DNA of 64,000 nucleotides from Elephas maximus indicus (GCF_024166365.1 NC_064822.1:104032823-104096822); one strand, 5' to 3'; counted from the stretch's first letter, positions 23,285 to 34,646 are shown. The notes: generated from the sequence alone by a model not told the origin. Made by a program: numbers and translations.

Positions 23285-24189
23285 AAAGCTGACAAAAGAG
23301 TAAACCTAGAATACATAGGAAACTCCTTCAAAACATCAAGGGTAGAGGGAACCAATAAGAAAAACATGCAAAAGATATGAAGAAGTAATATATAGAAGAG
23401 GAAACTCAAATGACTAGAGAATATATGAAGAGACATTCAAACTAGTAATTAAACTTTTTTAAGTTAACACAGAAACAGCAAAGAGATGTCACTTCACACC
23501 TGATAGACTACCAAAGATTAGTAAGTTGGTGGGTATTTAGTGATAGGGACCCACAAGTACTCATGTTAACAGTGAAAACTGGTGCAACCACGGCAGTGTA
23601 GGAGTACTTACCAAATTACATATACACACACACTATGATCCAGAAATCCCCTAAGAATTTATTACATAGGTTCCTAAAGGAACATGTATAAAATTGTCTA
23701 TTGCAAACTTATTTTTTGTTTGGAAAGTTGTAAACAATCTGGGTTAGTCAGGTCTGTTTTAGGAAGGTGAAGACTAAGTTGTTCTGGAAGAGATCCCAAA
23801 ATACGGTGAATCAAACAGAATAAAAGATTATTTTTTCTCTTAAATCCAGAGATAAGTGGCTGGTCAAGAGTGAAAGGCCCAGGTTCCTTCTATGTTGTTG
23901 TTTTGCCATCTCCCAGGAAATTGTTCATTCAATCACCATGCAACCCTCTTACATGGCAAAGGCTGATTAGTTGCTCTCCAGTATATATCCTTCCCTTCTA
24001 CCTTTCAGTAATTGAACATTCCTATGTTTTAGATACATGGATGCTCATGTAATGTAGAGACTACATTTCCAAGCCCCATATTGTCAAAGCTGGGTAACGG
24101 CCAATGAGTTGATAATTGTTGAAGCAGTGTGATGGATACAGAGGAGTTATTACACTATTCTTTATACTTCTATAGATACTTAAAATGTT

Positions 24190-24378
24190 CCCTGGGGGGC
24201 ACAACCAGTTAAGCATATAGGTACTAATGGAAAGGCTGGTGGTCGGAATCCACACAGAGGTGTGTCGGAAGATCTGCTTCTGAAAGGTCACAGCTATGAA
24301 AACCCTATGGAGCACAGCTCTGCTCTGTAACACATATGGTCAACATGAATCATAACACAACTAACTTAAAGGCAACAG
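24190..24378 (+). mobile_element. AfroSINE, extended and diverged
   Basis: 'ccctggggggcacaaccagttaagc' is the head. 'gatctgcttctgaaaggtcacagctatgaaaaccctatggagcacagctctgctctg' is the extended body. The tail is weak. Confidence 0.75.
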
Positions 24379-24599
24379 GCTTATTATGCTTTTTTTATAT
24401 TTCTGTATGTTTAAATTTTTCCATAATAAAAAGTCTTTTGATCTACTTAAATTGGCATTAAACAAAAGAATTAATTTGGGGGTGACACAATAAAATTTTA
24501 TTTTCTTTACTTTCTTCTTTATATTATTATTGATCTTTATTTTTATCTTATAATCATAAGTAAAATTTAAAACATAAAGGAAGGAAGGGAATTCCAAGC

Positions 24600-26314
24600 T
24601 TTAGAACTAGGAAACTTTAGAACTTTTTATTTTTATCTTTAGAAAGTATTGTCCACCCTAGGGCCATTGTCGTATGATGCAACCCACTGAAATAAGAATG
24701 ATACAGGGAAGAAGTCGGCCCTGGAGAAACCATCCTACATTAGAGCAAGCCATCTGCTTAAGGGCCTCTCCAGGGGCTCCCCTCACTCTCCAAGGTCTAG
24801 AGCTGGGATCAAGTCCCTCTGGTCATCGTTATTTGGGAGATAAAGAAGTCTTCCTGTTGGACAGAAAGACTATAAGAATATTCCTTTACTCAGCAGTCCC
24901 ACCCCTGCTTCCTCTAAAGAAGGACAAAGTCTGGGGAAGCCCACAGAGCCCCGCCCTTATCTTTGGATTTTGCTCCAATGTTAGAAAGGATGCCATAGAG
25001 TTATCCTCCCTGAGGGCATCTTTTGTTGGCCAAGAGAGGCAGGTGAAGACAAATCTTCTCATTCAAATCCATCTTCTCCTGAAACTATCCACTCTGGAAA
25101 CCTGTGAGTGTAAAAGCCATAAATAGAGATCACAACCTTCTTTGTAATCTTTCTGAGTTACCCATCAAGGAGAGGTGGCCAATTTACCTTTCTCTGGTTT
25201 CAACTAAACCCTATTTCTGTCCATTTTACCAGGTGTTCTTTTTTCTTCCCTTTTCTGGCTTTTAACATCCTTGTGAGTGCATAGAAGAGGGTCCGAGTCC
25301 GACTTGGCTTTATCCAAATCCACTGGCCCCAACCCAGAGAATAATCCATTCTTTACTCATCTCCTCCATCTAATCCCCCCAGATTAAAATTTCTAATCTG
25401 GAATGGACCTTAGAAACAACCTAGTTTTTCCAGATTTTTTTAATGGACTGTGATGTTAGGTCTTGAGATTACAGTGAAACCAATGGACATCACAGATTCA
25501 CAGAAACCCTGGGATGAGAAGGCCTTGAAATGACTAATATACACAGACCTCACCTTCAGACTAAGGGTTTCCCCCTGTCTGGGTTTCATAAAACCAGTAA
25601 ACTCATGTGTTATTTCTGCTTAGGTTGACACAGAAGGGAAGAATGGGTTTCTATTTAGAACTAGAGATACCCAAAAAAGCTCATTTCCCCATCTTTAGAG
25701 TTTCTAAGTTGGAATAGACCTTAGACACCATCTGTTTTTCCCAGATTTTTTTTTTTTAATAAGATAACTAACAATCATAGGGTCAAGTGACTTTCTCACA
25801 AGCATACAATGGCAGAAAAAAAACTTGAACCACCATCAGGTATCTTAATAAATATTCTAACCAATCATTCAAACATTCATTAAACACCATGGCCTATCTG
25901 CCAGATAGTCAGCCAGATTGTATTGTTCATTCATGATGCCAGTCAGTCCTTCTGTGGTTTAAGCTCAGTTCCTTTTAGAACTGGAGAACAGCATTTCTTA
26001 TTGCTCTGGCATCTATTCCCAACTCCCTTTCTTTCCTTTTCCAGTCTAAATAATCCCTGTTCTTTTCTCTTTCGTTTCTCGGTCTGATTCTCTACACTCT
26101 TCTTCCCCAACTTCTCCATCTTGGCCTATAGATTACTGACTGAGCTGGGAAGGGCTGATGAGGTGTGACATGGCAGGGCTGCCTCTGCTATACATCATCT
26201 ATCCTGGGTCAGCCCTGAAGCTTTACTCATGGTGCCTCATCTCCAAGCATGTACTGAATGATGACCCATTTGAGTGTTCTTTCCAGTTCTTGTAAAGGGA
26301 AACTTGACTGTTCC
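24600..26314. other. Upstream region of the OR8 gene, no coding region supported
   Basis: The longest frame (24674-25126, 150 codons, plus) shows no domain, signal peptide or repeat I recognise and is best taken as chance. The two similar blocks near 25385-25450 and 25695-25840 ('aatctggaatggaccttagaaac' and 'agttggaatagaccttagacacc') look like an ancient mammalian SINE-like repeat. The 5' exon and promoter of the OR gene could lie here but cannot be placed. Confidence 0.4.
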
Positions 26315-29300
26315 ATGGAAGTTAGCAACGTAACCACAGTCACTGCGTTTGTTCTCCTGGGGCTATCCAACAACCCTCAGATTCAGGTATTACTCTTTGG
26401 GCTATTCCTGGTGATTTACCTCTTGACCCTCACAGGGAACTTGATGATGTTGCTGGTGATCAGTACCGATTCCCACCTCCACACTCCTATGTACTTCTTC
26501 CTGAGTCACCTCTCTTTTCTGGATGCTTTCAGTTCCTCAATCATTGTGCCCAAACTTCTGGAGAACCTCCTTTCTAGGTGGAAGATTATATCCCTCCTTG
26601 AGTGTTTCACCCAGATCTCTTTGGTCATATTTTCTGGAGCCACTGAAGCTTGTCTCCTTTCAGTCATGGCCTATGACCGATTCCAGGCTGTGTGCCACCC
26701 TCTGTTGTATGTAGTGGCTATGAACAGAAGGGTATGTACTGGCCTGGTGGGGGCATGCTGGACCGTAGGAATGGGGACCAGCCTGATCAACACACTCCTC
26801 TTGGCTCAGCAGTACTTCTGTGGCCCCAACCTTGTCCGCGGTTTTGCCTGCGAGCTTCCCTCAGTGCTCCTGTTGACCTGTTCTGACCCTCACGCTAGCA
26901 TTGCCTGTATCTTGACCACCATGGTGGTCCTGGGCCTGGGTACCCTTGTCCTATTGCTGGGTTCCTACACCCATATCATCATGACAGCTCTGGGAATCAA
27001 CTCTGCCAAGGGTCGGAGCAAGATCTTCACTACCTGCTCTTCTCATTTCCTTGTGATCACCATCTTTTATGGTTCAGGACTTTTCAGGTATGTCACATTA
27101 TACCTCCTGAATGTAAATGTGGAATATTCCTCACCCTAAAATGGTCTTGGTCTTTAGAACAGAAGCATTGTGAAGTAGCAGGAAAAGTAATTACATTGGG
27201 ATTCAGAAGGCTTGGATACCAGTCCTGGCCGTGCTGTCAACTAGTTGAGTGACCATAAAGAATCCATTTTCTTTCTGAGTCCTCAATTGTCTACTCTGAA
27301 AAGTGAGCTTAGACAAGGACTAAAGATTTTTCTCCTTCATTAACCTATGATTTGGGAGTTCTAAAAAGAATATCAGAGAAGTTTTGGTAGGTTTTTATTC
27401 AGCGCTAGGAAAAAATATAAAACATATCATCTTTGAAACAGATGCCATCTTTCGTTTCCACCAGAAGATGAAGTCTCCAAAGCTTATTTGTGTAATAACT
27501 ATTTATTAGGCACCTATTATATATAATATATATATATTATATACCAATTGCTTTACATAGTCAAGCTCAATTTTAATATATATCATACTACAAGAGAGAT
27601 ATTATTAATGTCACTTTCAGAGAAGAAACCTGAGATTCATGAGTGACCAGGTAACTTTTGAAAGGTCCCACAACAAGCCAGTAATGAAGCCATGATTTGA
27701 ACCAAGTTCTCACTGACTTCAAATCTCATGCTCTTTGAGAAAATACTTCTCTCAGACATAAACAGCTCTGGCTAAAGAGTCCTCCCTTACTAGAAAAGTA
27801 GATGATTAACGCCTGTGCTCTCCGCTAGTGAACTGGAGGTGGATTTGCATAAATTGCTCAATACTTTTCTCACCTTCTATAAGGAACAATTAATCATGTG
27901 TATATGGGGGGAGGAAAAAAAGTCCCCATATTATCATCATAACTATTATGGAAAGATGACTTGAGGGGAAATCAGGGGGTGGAAAAGAATGGTAAGAAAT
28001 GGCCCGGGAGAGCGCACCTGAGCCTCGTGGAAGACAGGCTCACCAGCCACAGGCATTCCTGCAAACAAATCTCTCTCTTTGTCTTAGTTCCCTCATATAC
28101 CATAAGAAGATAATAAGATTTCTTCTATCTACTTCACTGAGCCCTGGTGGTGCAGTGGTTAGGCATGTGGCTGGTAACCAGAAGGTCACCAGTTCAAACT
28201 CACCAGCTGCTCCTTGGAAACCCTATGGGGCAGTTCTACTCTGTCCTATATAGGGTCTCTATGAGTCAGAATCGACTCAAAGGCAACAGGTCAGGTCTGG
28301 TCTATCTACTTCACAGAAATTCTAGGAAAGGAAGATTAGATAACAAAGAATGACATTAAAATGGATGGCTTTTTTGGCCAAACACGACAAAACCCACAAG
28401 GGACATTCTTAGGAGAGTCTATACGTATTCCAATTATGATGGTGTCATTGCAGAAAAAAAAAATTTTTTTTTTTATAATGCTTCTTTATTAAATACTTTC
28501 AGTGGCACTTAACGAAATGAACCAAAAAATTTAATCTCATTGTTTTGGAGATATATCTTGTTTAACATATCTTTATCTCCCACTGTATTTCAGTCTTGGC
28601 TTCAAATGATAATTGGTCTTTTCCAAACCAAACTAGAAGGACAAGCGTTTGTTCAACTAGGCGTTTTAAAAATAGCGTGCTACGACTTTGAGAGTAAATT
28701 CCAGAGCCATAAATATTGGGAACAATAGCAGCATCTTTAGACTAAGCATACAGTTTTGTAAAAAACAGTCATCTCAAGATGAGAACATGTGTCACTGCTG
28801 TTTAGTATACGGGGAGGAGAGGAGATAAAAAAAACTGATATTATGATTATAACTGTTATAGAAAGATGCTTTGAAGAGTATGCAGTGCTCCAGAAATGCA
28901 CGAAATTATTATTATTAGTTCTATTCTAACCTACAACCTTTGATATCCTGCAGAACTTCCTTTTTCCCCAAGGGCAGTTTCTATAAACTTCTGCATAAGG
29001 TCACTCATCTTTGAAGGCAATTTAAAGACAGAAATTACTGACTTCTCACTGATCAGACAGTCATTTCTAGATACTTCCACCAGTGATAGTTGACTCAGCT
29101 CTGAGGACTCCCTTTGTAGAGTTCTCCAGGATGGAATGGACCATTGCTGCCAATAGTATTATGGCTGTTGTCCTGATCTCAGTTTACTCCTTTGTGCAAT
29201 TCCCTTCAAGGTACATGACTCCAGCAACCGGCTCAGCCTTAGAGCAAGTGCTCTCTGTGCAATACAGCGTGGTGACCCCACTGCTAAACCCCCTCATCTA

Positions 29301-29373
29301 CAGTCTGAAGAACCAGGAGGTGAAGGCAGCTCTGAGGAGGATGTTGGCCAGGAAGTCCAGGCTTACCTTCTAG
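26315..29373 (+). CDS. Olfactory receptor, family 8-like, coding sequence split by about 2.1 kb
   Basis: This is an odorant-binding class A GPCR of the olfactory cilium, signalling through Golf in the established family. Part 1 is 26315-27087 and part 2 is 29211-29373. Joined at CAG|GTATGT and TTCAAG|GTACATG they stay in frame and give 311 residues, the usual OR length. I chose the ATG at 26315 because it gives the short OR N-terminus with an NVT glycosylation site at residues 5-7; an upstream in-frame ATG at 26258 adds 19 residues. Visible motifs: TM1 GN (41-42), LHTPMYFFL (55-63), Cys97, MAYDRF (118-123, Phe instead of the usual Tyr), ECL2 cysteines (169, 179, 189), [10 protein letters not shown] in TM6 (236-245) and NPLIY (284-288). 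The best resemblance from memory is to OR8S1/OR8T. It is either an intron-bearing gene or one broken by an insertion. Both halves are otherwise intact. Confidence 0.75.
27169..27310 (+). mobile_element. MIR (ancient tRNA-derived SINE)
   Basis: 'ggattcagaaggcttggataccagtcctggccgtgctgtcaactagttgagtgacc' follows the MIR core. MIRs date to before the placental radiation. Confidence 0.75.
27485..27745 (+). mobile_element. MIR (MIRb-like)
   Basis: 'actatttattaggcacctattatat', 'gaagaaacctgagattcatgagtgaccaggtaacttttgaaaggtccc' and 'gccatgatttgaaccaagttctcactgacttcaaatctcatgctcttt' follow the order of MIRb. Confidence 0.75.
28138..28300 (+). mobile_element. AfroSINE
   Basis: A canonical copy, 'gagccctggtggtgcagtggttaggc' to 'gagtcagaatcgactcaaaggcaacagg', sitting inside the candidate OR8 intron. 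Confidence 0.93.
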
Positions 29374-32290
29374 CCCAGACTCCACTGCCTCACCAGGAGG
29401 AAAAGTCCTGGGAGGAAGACAGACAGAAAGAGCTATGATCGCTAAGCTATCTCAGCTTTCATCCCTATCCAAAGCAGTAATCTTCATTTCTCCGTCTTCA
29501 ATGTCCCCTGAGTAAATCCCCACAGAGCAGGTAACACCCATCCACAGGGTGCTCAGTCACTACACAAGAAAATTCTGAAAGCCTCACTGGCCATTTCTAC
29601 AGCTATTGACTTTTCCTCTTTTTTCTTGTCCTTTCTCTCCACTCCTCCCTTTTCTGCCATTCCCTCTCCTTTTTACTTTTGTCTATGAAGTTGCACAAAG
29701 TGTAAATCAAATACCCCATTCATTCTGGGAGAGTCCATCTTGGGCACCGTGAGACCGAACGCCTCCTTCGTTCCCATCTCTGAAGACCCCTGGAAAGATC
29801 CACAGCTCCATATAACTTAGAAATAAAATAAAATGTGTGACTCCTCCTGTCTTCACTCTTAACAACTAGTTTCTCATGTAGAGCCTAGCAAATAGCAAAT
29901 CCTCAATAACTATTTGCTGAGAAATTAAGGAATGAATGATGGATTCATCTAAAGAGCCATTTCTCTTGCATGGTCATAGGAAATGGAAGGTGGTGAGTAT
30001 CTTCCACTAAGGCGTAAGCATCATGAAAGCAAAACCCCTATCTAATAGCTTCTGAATCCCCAGTGTCCAGTACAGTCATCATATAATGAGCTGTCAATTA
30101 ATGTTAGATAAAGAAAAATAACAAATGAATGAGAGAGAAGAAGGATTGGAAGAAAGCGCATATGGAACAGAAAATTTAATTTTATCCTGTAAAATTCCTC
30201 CCTCTGCAACAAGTCACATGTCAGAAGAAAGTAGCAGGGAGGAGAAATCAGGATAAGACAGAAACAGAATCCGTACTTTTGGGCACAGTCCTGAGTTCTC
30301 TTCACACAGGACTCCACAATGCTCTGCACTCTGACAGCCCCTGCCTTGAGCCTCCCCACCTCCCATCTTAGCCTGTACCCCTTCCAGTTTCAAGCCTGGA
30401 GGAAAGGAGTTGGAGAAAGCAGAACAAGTGCTCCGCTGCCACCCCACTGCCAGTTCAGCTCCCAAGACAGTTCTCAGGAATAGAACAACAGCAGTTTCCT
30501 GCCCTGCTTCTACTCGAAGCCAAGAGATCTGCATCAGTCAAGACCACTTCCATGTCAGCAACTTGGTTTCTATCTATTCTTGATCCTCTGACCCTCAGGC
30601 AAGGCCCCCTTGACAAATAAATCTAATCATCAGTATCCTTCAGCAGAGGCCCCTTAAGATCATGGCCTCATATATGGGTGTACCAGTCCTCACAGGTGAA
30701 ATTTTATGATCTCTGTAGGATGAAGGAGAGAGGTATGGGGCTGAGCAACACAGCCCCAGCTTTAGTTGCATTTCTGCTCTAGTTACTTGATGGGGCTGAT
30801 CTCTTCTATTTTCCAGAATACATGGCTTCCTGCTGGTGTAGCTGAGGCAGGGTAAGAGATAAGAAGTAGATGTGTGAGTTCAGTGGGAAGGATTGTCACC
30901 CAACCCTGACCTCCCACACGTACCCCCTTACACAGAGGTTATTCCTGAAACACTGTGGACTTGGAGAAAACACATTTGTCTCATAATTAGGAAGGGAATA
31001 GCAAGCAATACCCCTGGGAGGGGCATAACGTTGTGTTTAAATTCTCACTAAAAAGATACAACTAATACCAAGTTATTTCCTGAGAGTTTATTTTAACTAG
31101 GTATAGGAGAAGGGTGGATTCCCTGCCCCTTGCCTGACCCTACAGGTCCCCAAACAGGCCATGGGGGCTTCATTTGGGACTACTGATCCCTTTAACAGGG
31201 AAATATGGTCTGGTTGGATAAAGTCCCAACGGTATAAGGGGTGCCCACCCAGAAAGGAGTGTAATCAGCAATATTAGACCTCTTATGAAGGCAAGGAAGG
31301 CAGAAAGAAGATGCAAATTTCATTCCCAACTAATTCAAAAATGTGGTAAATTCAACTGGAGTTTTGGAATGCTAGATTGTCAAAGCTGGCAGAGATCTCA
31401 GAAAACCATCTAGATCAAAACTCACTTTTTAAGATAAGGAAATTGAAACACAGAGGACAGAGATGGCCTCTGGTTCACACCAGTAAGAGTAGTGGAAACA
31501 GACTTTAGGATGCAAACCTCCTGACTCTCTGATTTCACATATCCTATTATAGTTATTAGAATAAATAAAGTCTTACAAACTTTCTCTGTAAAAACAAGCA
31601 AAGCAGAAAGGAGGAGTAATGTAGTGCAGGGTCCCAATCTAAAGACCCAGGTGCTCAGGTTCTTAAGAATTACTGAGCTAACTGCAAGGCTCCTCTGTTC
31701 TATCTCTGGTCTCAGGATAGTCACTCTCTCAGATCCTCAGTAAAAGGTATAGCCTTATCAAAAGGACAAGAAAATCACTCAACCTCTTCGAGTCACCCAT
31801 TTCAGATTCCTGGACCCCCTGCCCATGCTGTTTTTCTCCCACCCCACCTGTTGAAGTCAAACCTACACTTCAAAACCAGCTTAAGTGCCACCCCTTTCAT
31901 GAATCCTTTCCTGGTTCCTTTTTTCCACCACATTCCAAATAGAAATGACATTTCCTATTCTGAACGATGGGGATACATTTTTAACCTCTCTCAAGATGCC
32001 TATGGTACTATATAATAACTATTTATTAATATTTATTTATCTTTACTACTAGTCCTTGAGAGAAGAGAACCTTTTAGCCAACTTTGAATTCCCTCTAGTT
32101 CTTTGAATATATTAGGTGATCAACAAAAGATTGTTGAGCTCAATTGATACAGAAAATAAACCCCATTTTTCTGTTAAAATTTCACCCAGTTTCTCTTCAG
32201 TAGAGATGAGAAGGTAGCTATGACCTATGACTCCTGTGTTCACCAATTCACTCTGTCTCTTCCCTTCACCTCCAGGAAGAAAATACAGCC
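29374..32290. other. Intergenic DNA between OR8 and LALBA, no gene seen
   Basis: This region is relatively free of young repeats. MIR/L2-type 3' ends appear near 29870-29940 and 30030-30110 ('atcctcaataactatttgctgagaaattaaggaatga'). An ancient SINE-like block lies near 31375-31530 ('agctggcagagatctcagaaaaccatctag'). No conserved coding frame is recognisable. Confidence 0.45.
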
Positions 32291-32310
32291 AGCCACTCAA
32301 AGTCAGGCCT

Positions 32311-32316
32311 TTTATT
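32311..32316 (-). promoter_or_regulatory. LALBA: Polyadenylation signal AATAAA of LALBA
   Basis: AATAAA on the minus strand lies 249 nt after the stop codon, a plausible 3' UTR length for this gene. Cleavage would be expected about 10-30 nt further, near 32290. Confidence 0.7.
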
Positions 32317-32564
32317 CAGGACAGAGGTGGAATTCATTTCTGTAGAGAAAATTCCATCAGGGGCACTGATCAAGGGTCTGAATTCCAGTGCACTAGTCAC
32401 ATGTCCCTGGAGAATAGTCCTCAAAGTCCAATGGTGTCACTAAAGGACCCAAGGCTCAGAGACAAACCAGCTTTAGGGGGTAGAAGGAAGTAAATTCAGG
32501 GATCATTAGGGAAGAGGAGTTTTAGGAGCAGAGAGAAAGCAGGAGCAGCAAGGGCAGCAGGCAC

Positions 32565-34337
32565 TCACAACTTCTCACAGAGCCACTGTTCCAGCTTCTC
32601 AGAGCAGAGAGGTTTATGGGCCAACCTGGTAATAGAGAAAGGAACAAGGCTACTTGGCCAGCTGGAGCTTAGCTCAAACTTCAATCTAACTTTATCCCAA
32701 AAAGGAATGATGTGGAAGAGTGTGGATGACAATTATAGAAAGACTTTCCCAGCTAGACGGCAAGGGACACTGAGCTACCTAATGGTATAATGTCCATACT
32801 CCCAAAGTCAAGAAAACTGTAGGAATAAAAAAGATGTACAATGACACCTAGGGCTTGCTTTAGGGTCTAGAACTAAACAAGTAGAATTAAATGTTCAAGG
32901 ACAGGTGAAGGGAGAACTGGATATTAGCCCTCCATTAGGGAACCCCTTATTAGGAAAGTTGCTAGACAAGAGTGGAGCAGGAGAGGCTTAAGAGTTGGAG
33001 ACCAGAATCTGCTCAATAAGTTCTTTTTTGGAGACTGTATTCTAGATTAAATGACAGACTGAGAGAGGGAAAGAGAAAGGACAATGGTGCTGTGGGCTAA
33101 AGGGGTGAGGAAAAGGAGGTAAGGGGGAAATAAAACAGGGATTTACCAGTAGTCAATTCCTTTGCTATCCAGGATCTTCTTGGCACACATCATGTCATCA
33201 GTAAGGTCATCATCTAGGAAGTCTAGCAAGAGTTTCAGAGGAAAGAATAAAGCAGTTAATAAGTATTAACCAGAGGAGTGATGCGTTTCCCTCTTTCCTA
33301 GATCCAGTTGGTCTGTTTCCTCTCTGAACTGAAGGCTTACGCCAGTTGTCTTTCTATATGAAAAGGTCAATATGGTAATGCTTCCTTCAGGGTAGAAACT
33401 CCCTCCACATCCCTGGGAAGTCTCTGGAAGAGTTATCAACTTCATCAACTGAATTGGCCTGAAAATATCCTGAAATACCAGGCTTTAAGACTCCCAGAAA
33501 GCTCAGGTTTCCTGCCCCTGAATTACAGGAGACTGTCTGGGATTTGGTAATCGTTAAAAAATTCACACAGCTTTTTACTCAGCACTGCCAATTCAAGTCC
33601 CACAGTTGATGTGGAGTCCAGCCAAGGCAGTGAGACAAGAGATATGCTTGACACTGAGAAGGTAATTATCCCAGGGGCAAGATCCAGAAAAACAGAGGAA
33701 CAAGGTAAAAGCTACTCACTGTCACAGGAGATGTCACAGATGTTCCTTGACTGAGGGATCTGGTGGTCCCTGCACCAGTATTTATTACTGATCTGGAAGA
33801 GTCCATATTCTGTGCTGCCATTGTTATTAACTATGGTTTGTGTATCATAACCACTGATATGAAATATGGTACAGGTAACTAAAGGAAAGATAGGAAAGAG
33901 ATATCACAGAAATGTCCAGGCTCGGTATGAATGAATACCCATGGTCCCCAGTTAGAAAAAGGCTCTACAACCAATCTCCAAAGATGAAAAAACAGAGTAC
34001 TTTGATGAAATGAGAAGAGTTCCAAAAAGATGGGAGCAAGGAAAGACAGGAGAAGAAATGGGATAAAAGACTAAACAGAAGCAGAGAAGATAAGATGATT
34101 GTTAGGTAATTAAATAAAAGCAGAGGAGAGAAGGGGAGAGAAAAGGATGATAGAGGAGAGAATCAGATGGGGATTGGGACAAAGTAGGGGCGCAGGGAAC
34201 TCACATTCTGGCAAAGTGATGCCTGCATAGCCGTCTATGTCTTTCAGGACCTGGGACAGCTCACATTTTGTAAATTGTTTGGCCTGGATGGCAGGGAACA
34301 GTATGCCTACCAGGAGCAGAGGGACGAAGGACATCAT
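32565..34337 (-). CDS. LALBA: Alpha-lactalbumin, four coding exons
   Basis: This is the regulatory subunit of lactose synthase. In the mammary Golgi it binds beta-1,4-galactosyltransferase 1 and makes glucose the acceptor, giving milk lactose. Coding exons are 34337-34205, 33878-33720, 33222-33147 and 32625-32565 (133, 159, 76 and 61 nt, including stop), all with GT-AG introns of 326, 497 and 521 bp. The 142-residue product has a 19-residue signal peptide ending AIQA and a mature start KQFTKCEL. All eight cysteines are present (mature 6, 28, 61, 73, 77, 91, 111, 120). The calcium loop keeps Asp82, 84, 87 and 88, with Asn in place of the usual Lys79, whose role is through its backbone. Residues that contact the transferase (Phe31, His32, Leu110, Gln117, Trp118) are kept. 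Ile33 occupies the place of the lysozyme catalytic Glu35, so it is not a lysozyme. Asn45-Gly-Ser is a glycosylation site. ATG at 34337 matches the family start; a second ATG follows directly. Confidence 0.97.
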
Positions 34338-34385
34338 TTTGGCTGCCTCCAAGAATCTGAAATAGGGTGCCACTCAGCTTCACCT

Positions 34386-34395
34386 CCTTTTATCC
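34386..34395 (-). promoter_or_regulatory. LALBA: TATA-like box of LALBA (GGATAAAAGG)
   Basis: GGATAAAAGG lies about 50-60 nt before the start codon, implying transcription from near 34362 and a 5' UTR of about 25 nt, as is usual for LALBA. Confidence 0.7.
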
Positions 34396-34637
34396 ATGAA
34401 AAAAGCCTCGAGGGCCCTGGCGCCAAGCCCTACATCTAGGAAGAGGATAGAGACTGGTCATGCCAAGAAAGAAACACTAAGCCTGCCAGCTTCCTTCCGT
34501 AATTTCACACTACGTTTCCTTCCCTTTCTCCCAACCTTTAGTCCATACCAAGTATTGTTTTCTGCCCAAACAGAGTTCCAAGCATGATCCTGATTACCAT
34601 TTGGCTTTGTTTGTACCTTTGTTTCTTGTAGGGTCAG

Positions 34638-34646
34638 TTCTAGGAA
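34638..34646. promoter_or_regulatory. Candidate STAT5/GAS site TTCTAGGAA upstream of LALBA
   Basis: This is a perfect TTCNNNGAA palindrome about 280 bp before the predicted transcription start. STAT5 sites of this form mediate prolactin response in milk-protein genes. Binding here is inferred from the motif and its position. Confidence 0.45.

Larger units (their letters stand above)
21480..24440 (+). mobile_element. Decayed L1 LINE(s), interrupted
   Basis: Scattered L1 ORF2 landmarks lie in order: 'tatttgataaagttcaatc' (21570), 'ccaaactccacggtaaacat' (21657), 'actggaactaaaaagagagtttagcaa' (21870), 'caaaccaatcaaaactccag' (22380), 'ataggccaatagaacaggatagag' (22690) and 'agacattcaaactagtaattaaac' (23432). 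No frame exceeds 84 codons. AfroSINE and RTE pieces are inserted at 22022, 22449, 23098 and 24190. Confidence 0.65.
27088..29210 (+). other. Candidate intron or insertion within the OR8 coding sequence
   Basis: This is 2,123 bp between the two OR halves, starting GTATGT and ending in a pyrimidine-rich tract, ttcccttcaag. It holds two MIR copies (about 27169-27310 and 27485-27745) and an AfroSINE (28138-28300). The word AGGTA is present on both sides (27086-27090 and 29209-29213), so the segment could also be read as an insertion beginning TG and ending CA with a 5-bp duplication. The internal content does not look like an LTR element. See the findings. Confidence 0.6.

Noticed and set aside
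24674-25126. 150-codon plus-strand frame upstream of the OR8 gene
   Set aside because: It has no domain, signal peptide or repeat, no neighbouring splice structure, and only a weak start context. It is probably a chance frame.
27091-29208. An LTR element as the whole of the OR8 interrupting segment
   Set aside because: The TG and CA edges and the 5-bp duplication fit, but the first part is MIR sequence, no paired LTRs can be aligned, and the edges equally fit splice sites. Kept only as an alternative.
32565-34337. A C-type lysozyme gene
   Set aside because: The exon plan is shared with lysozyme, but the catalytic Glu35 position is Ile33, the lactalbumin calcium loop is present, and the signal and mature start match LALBA.
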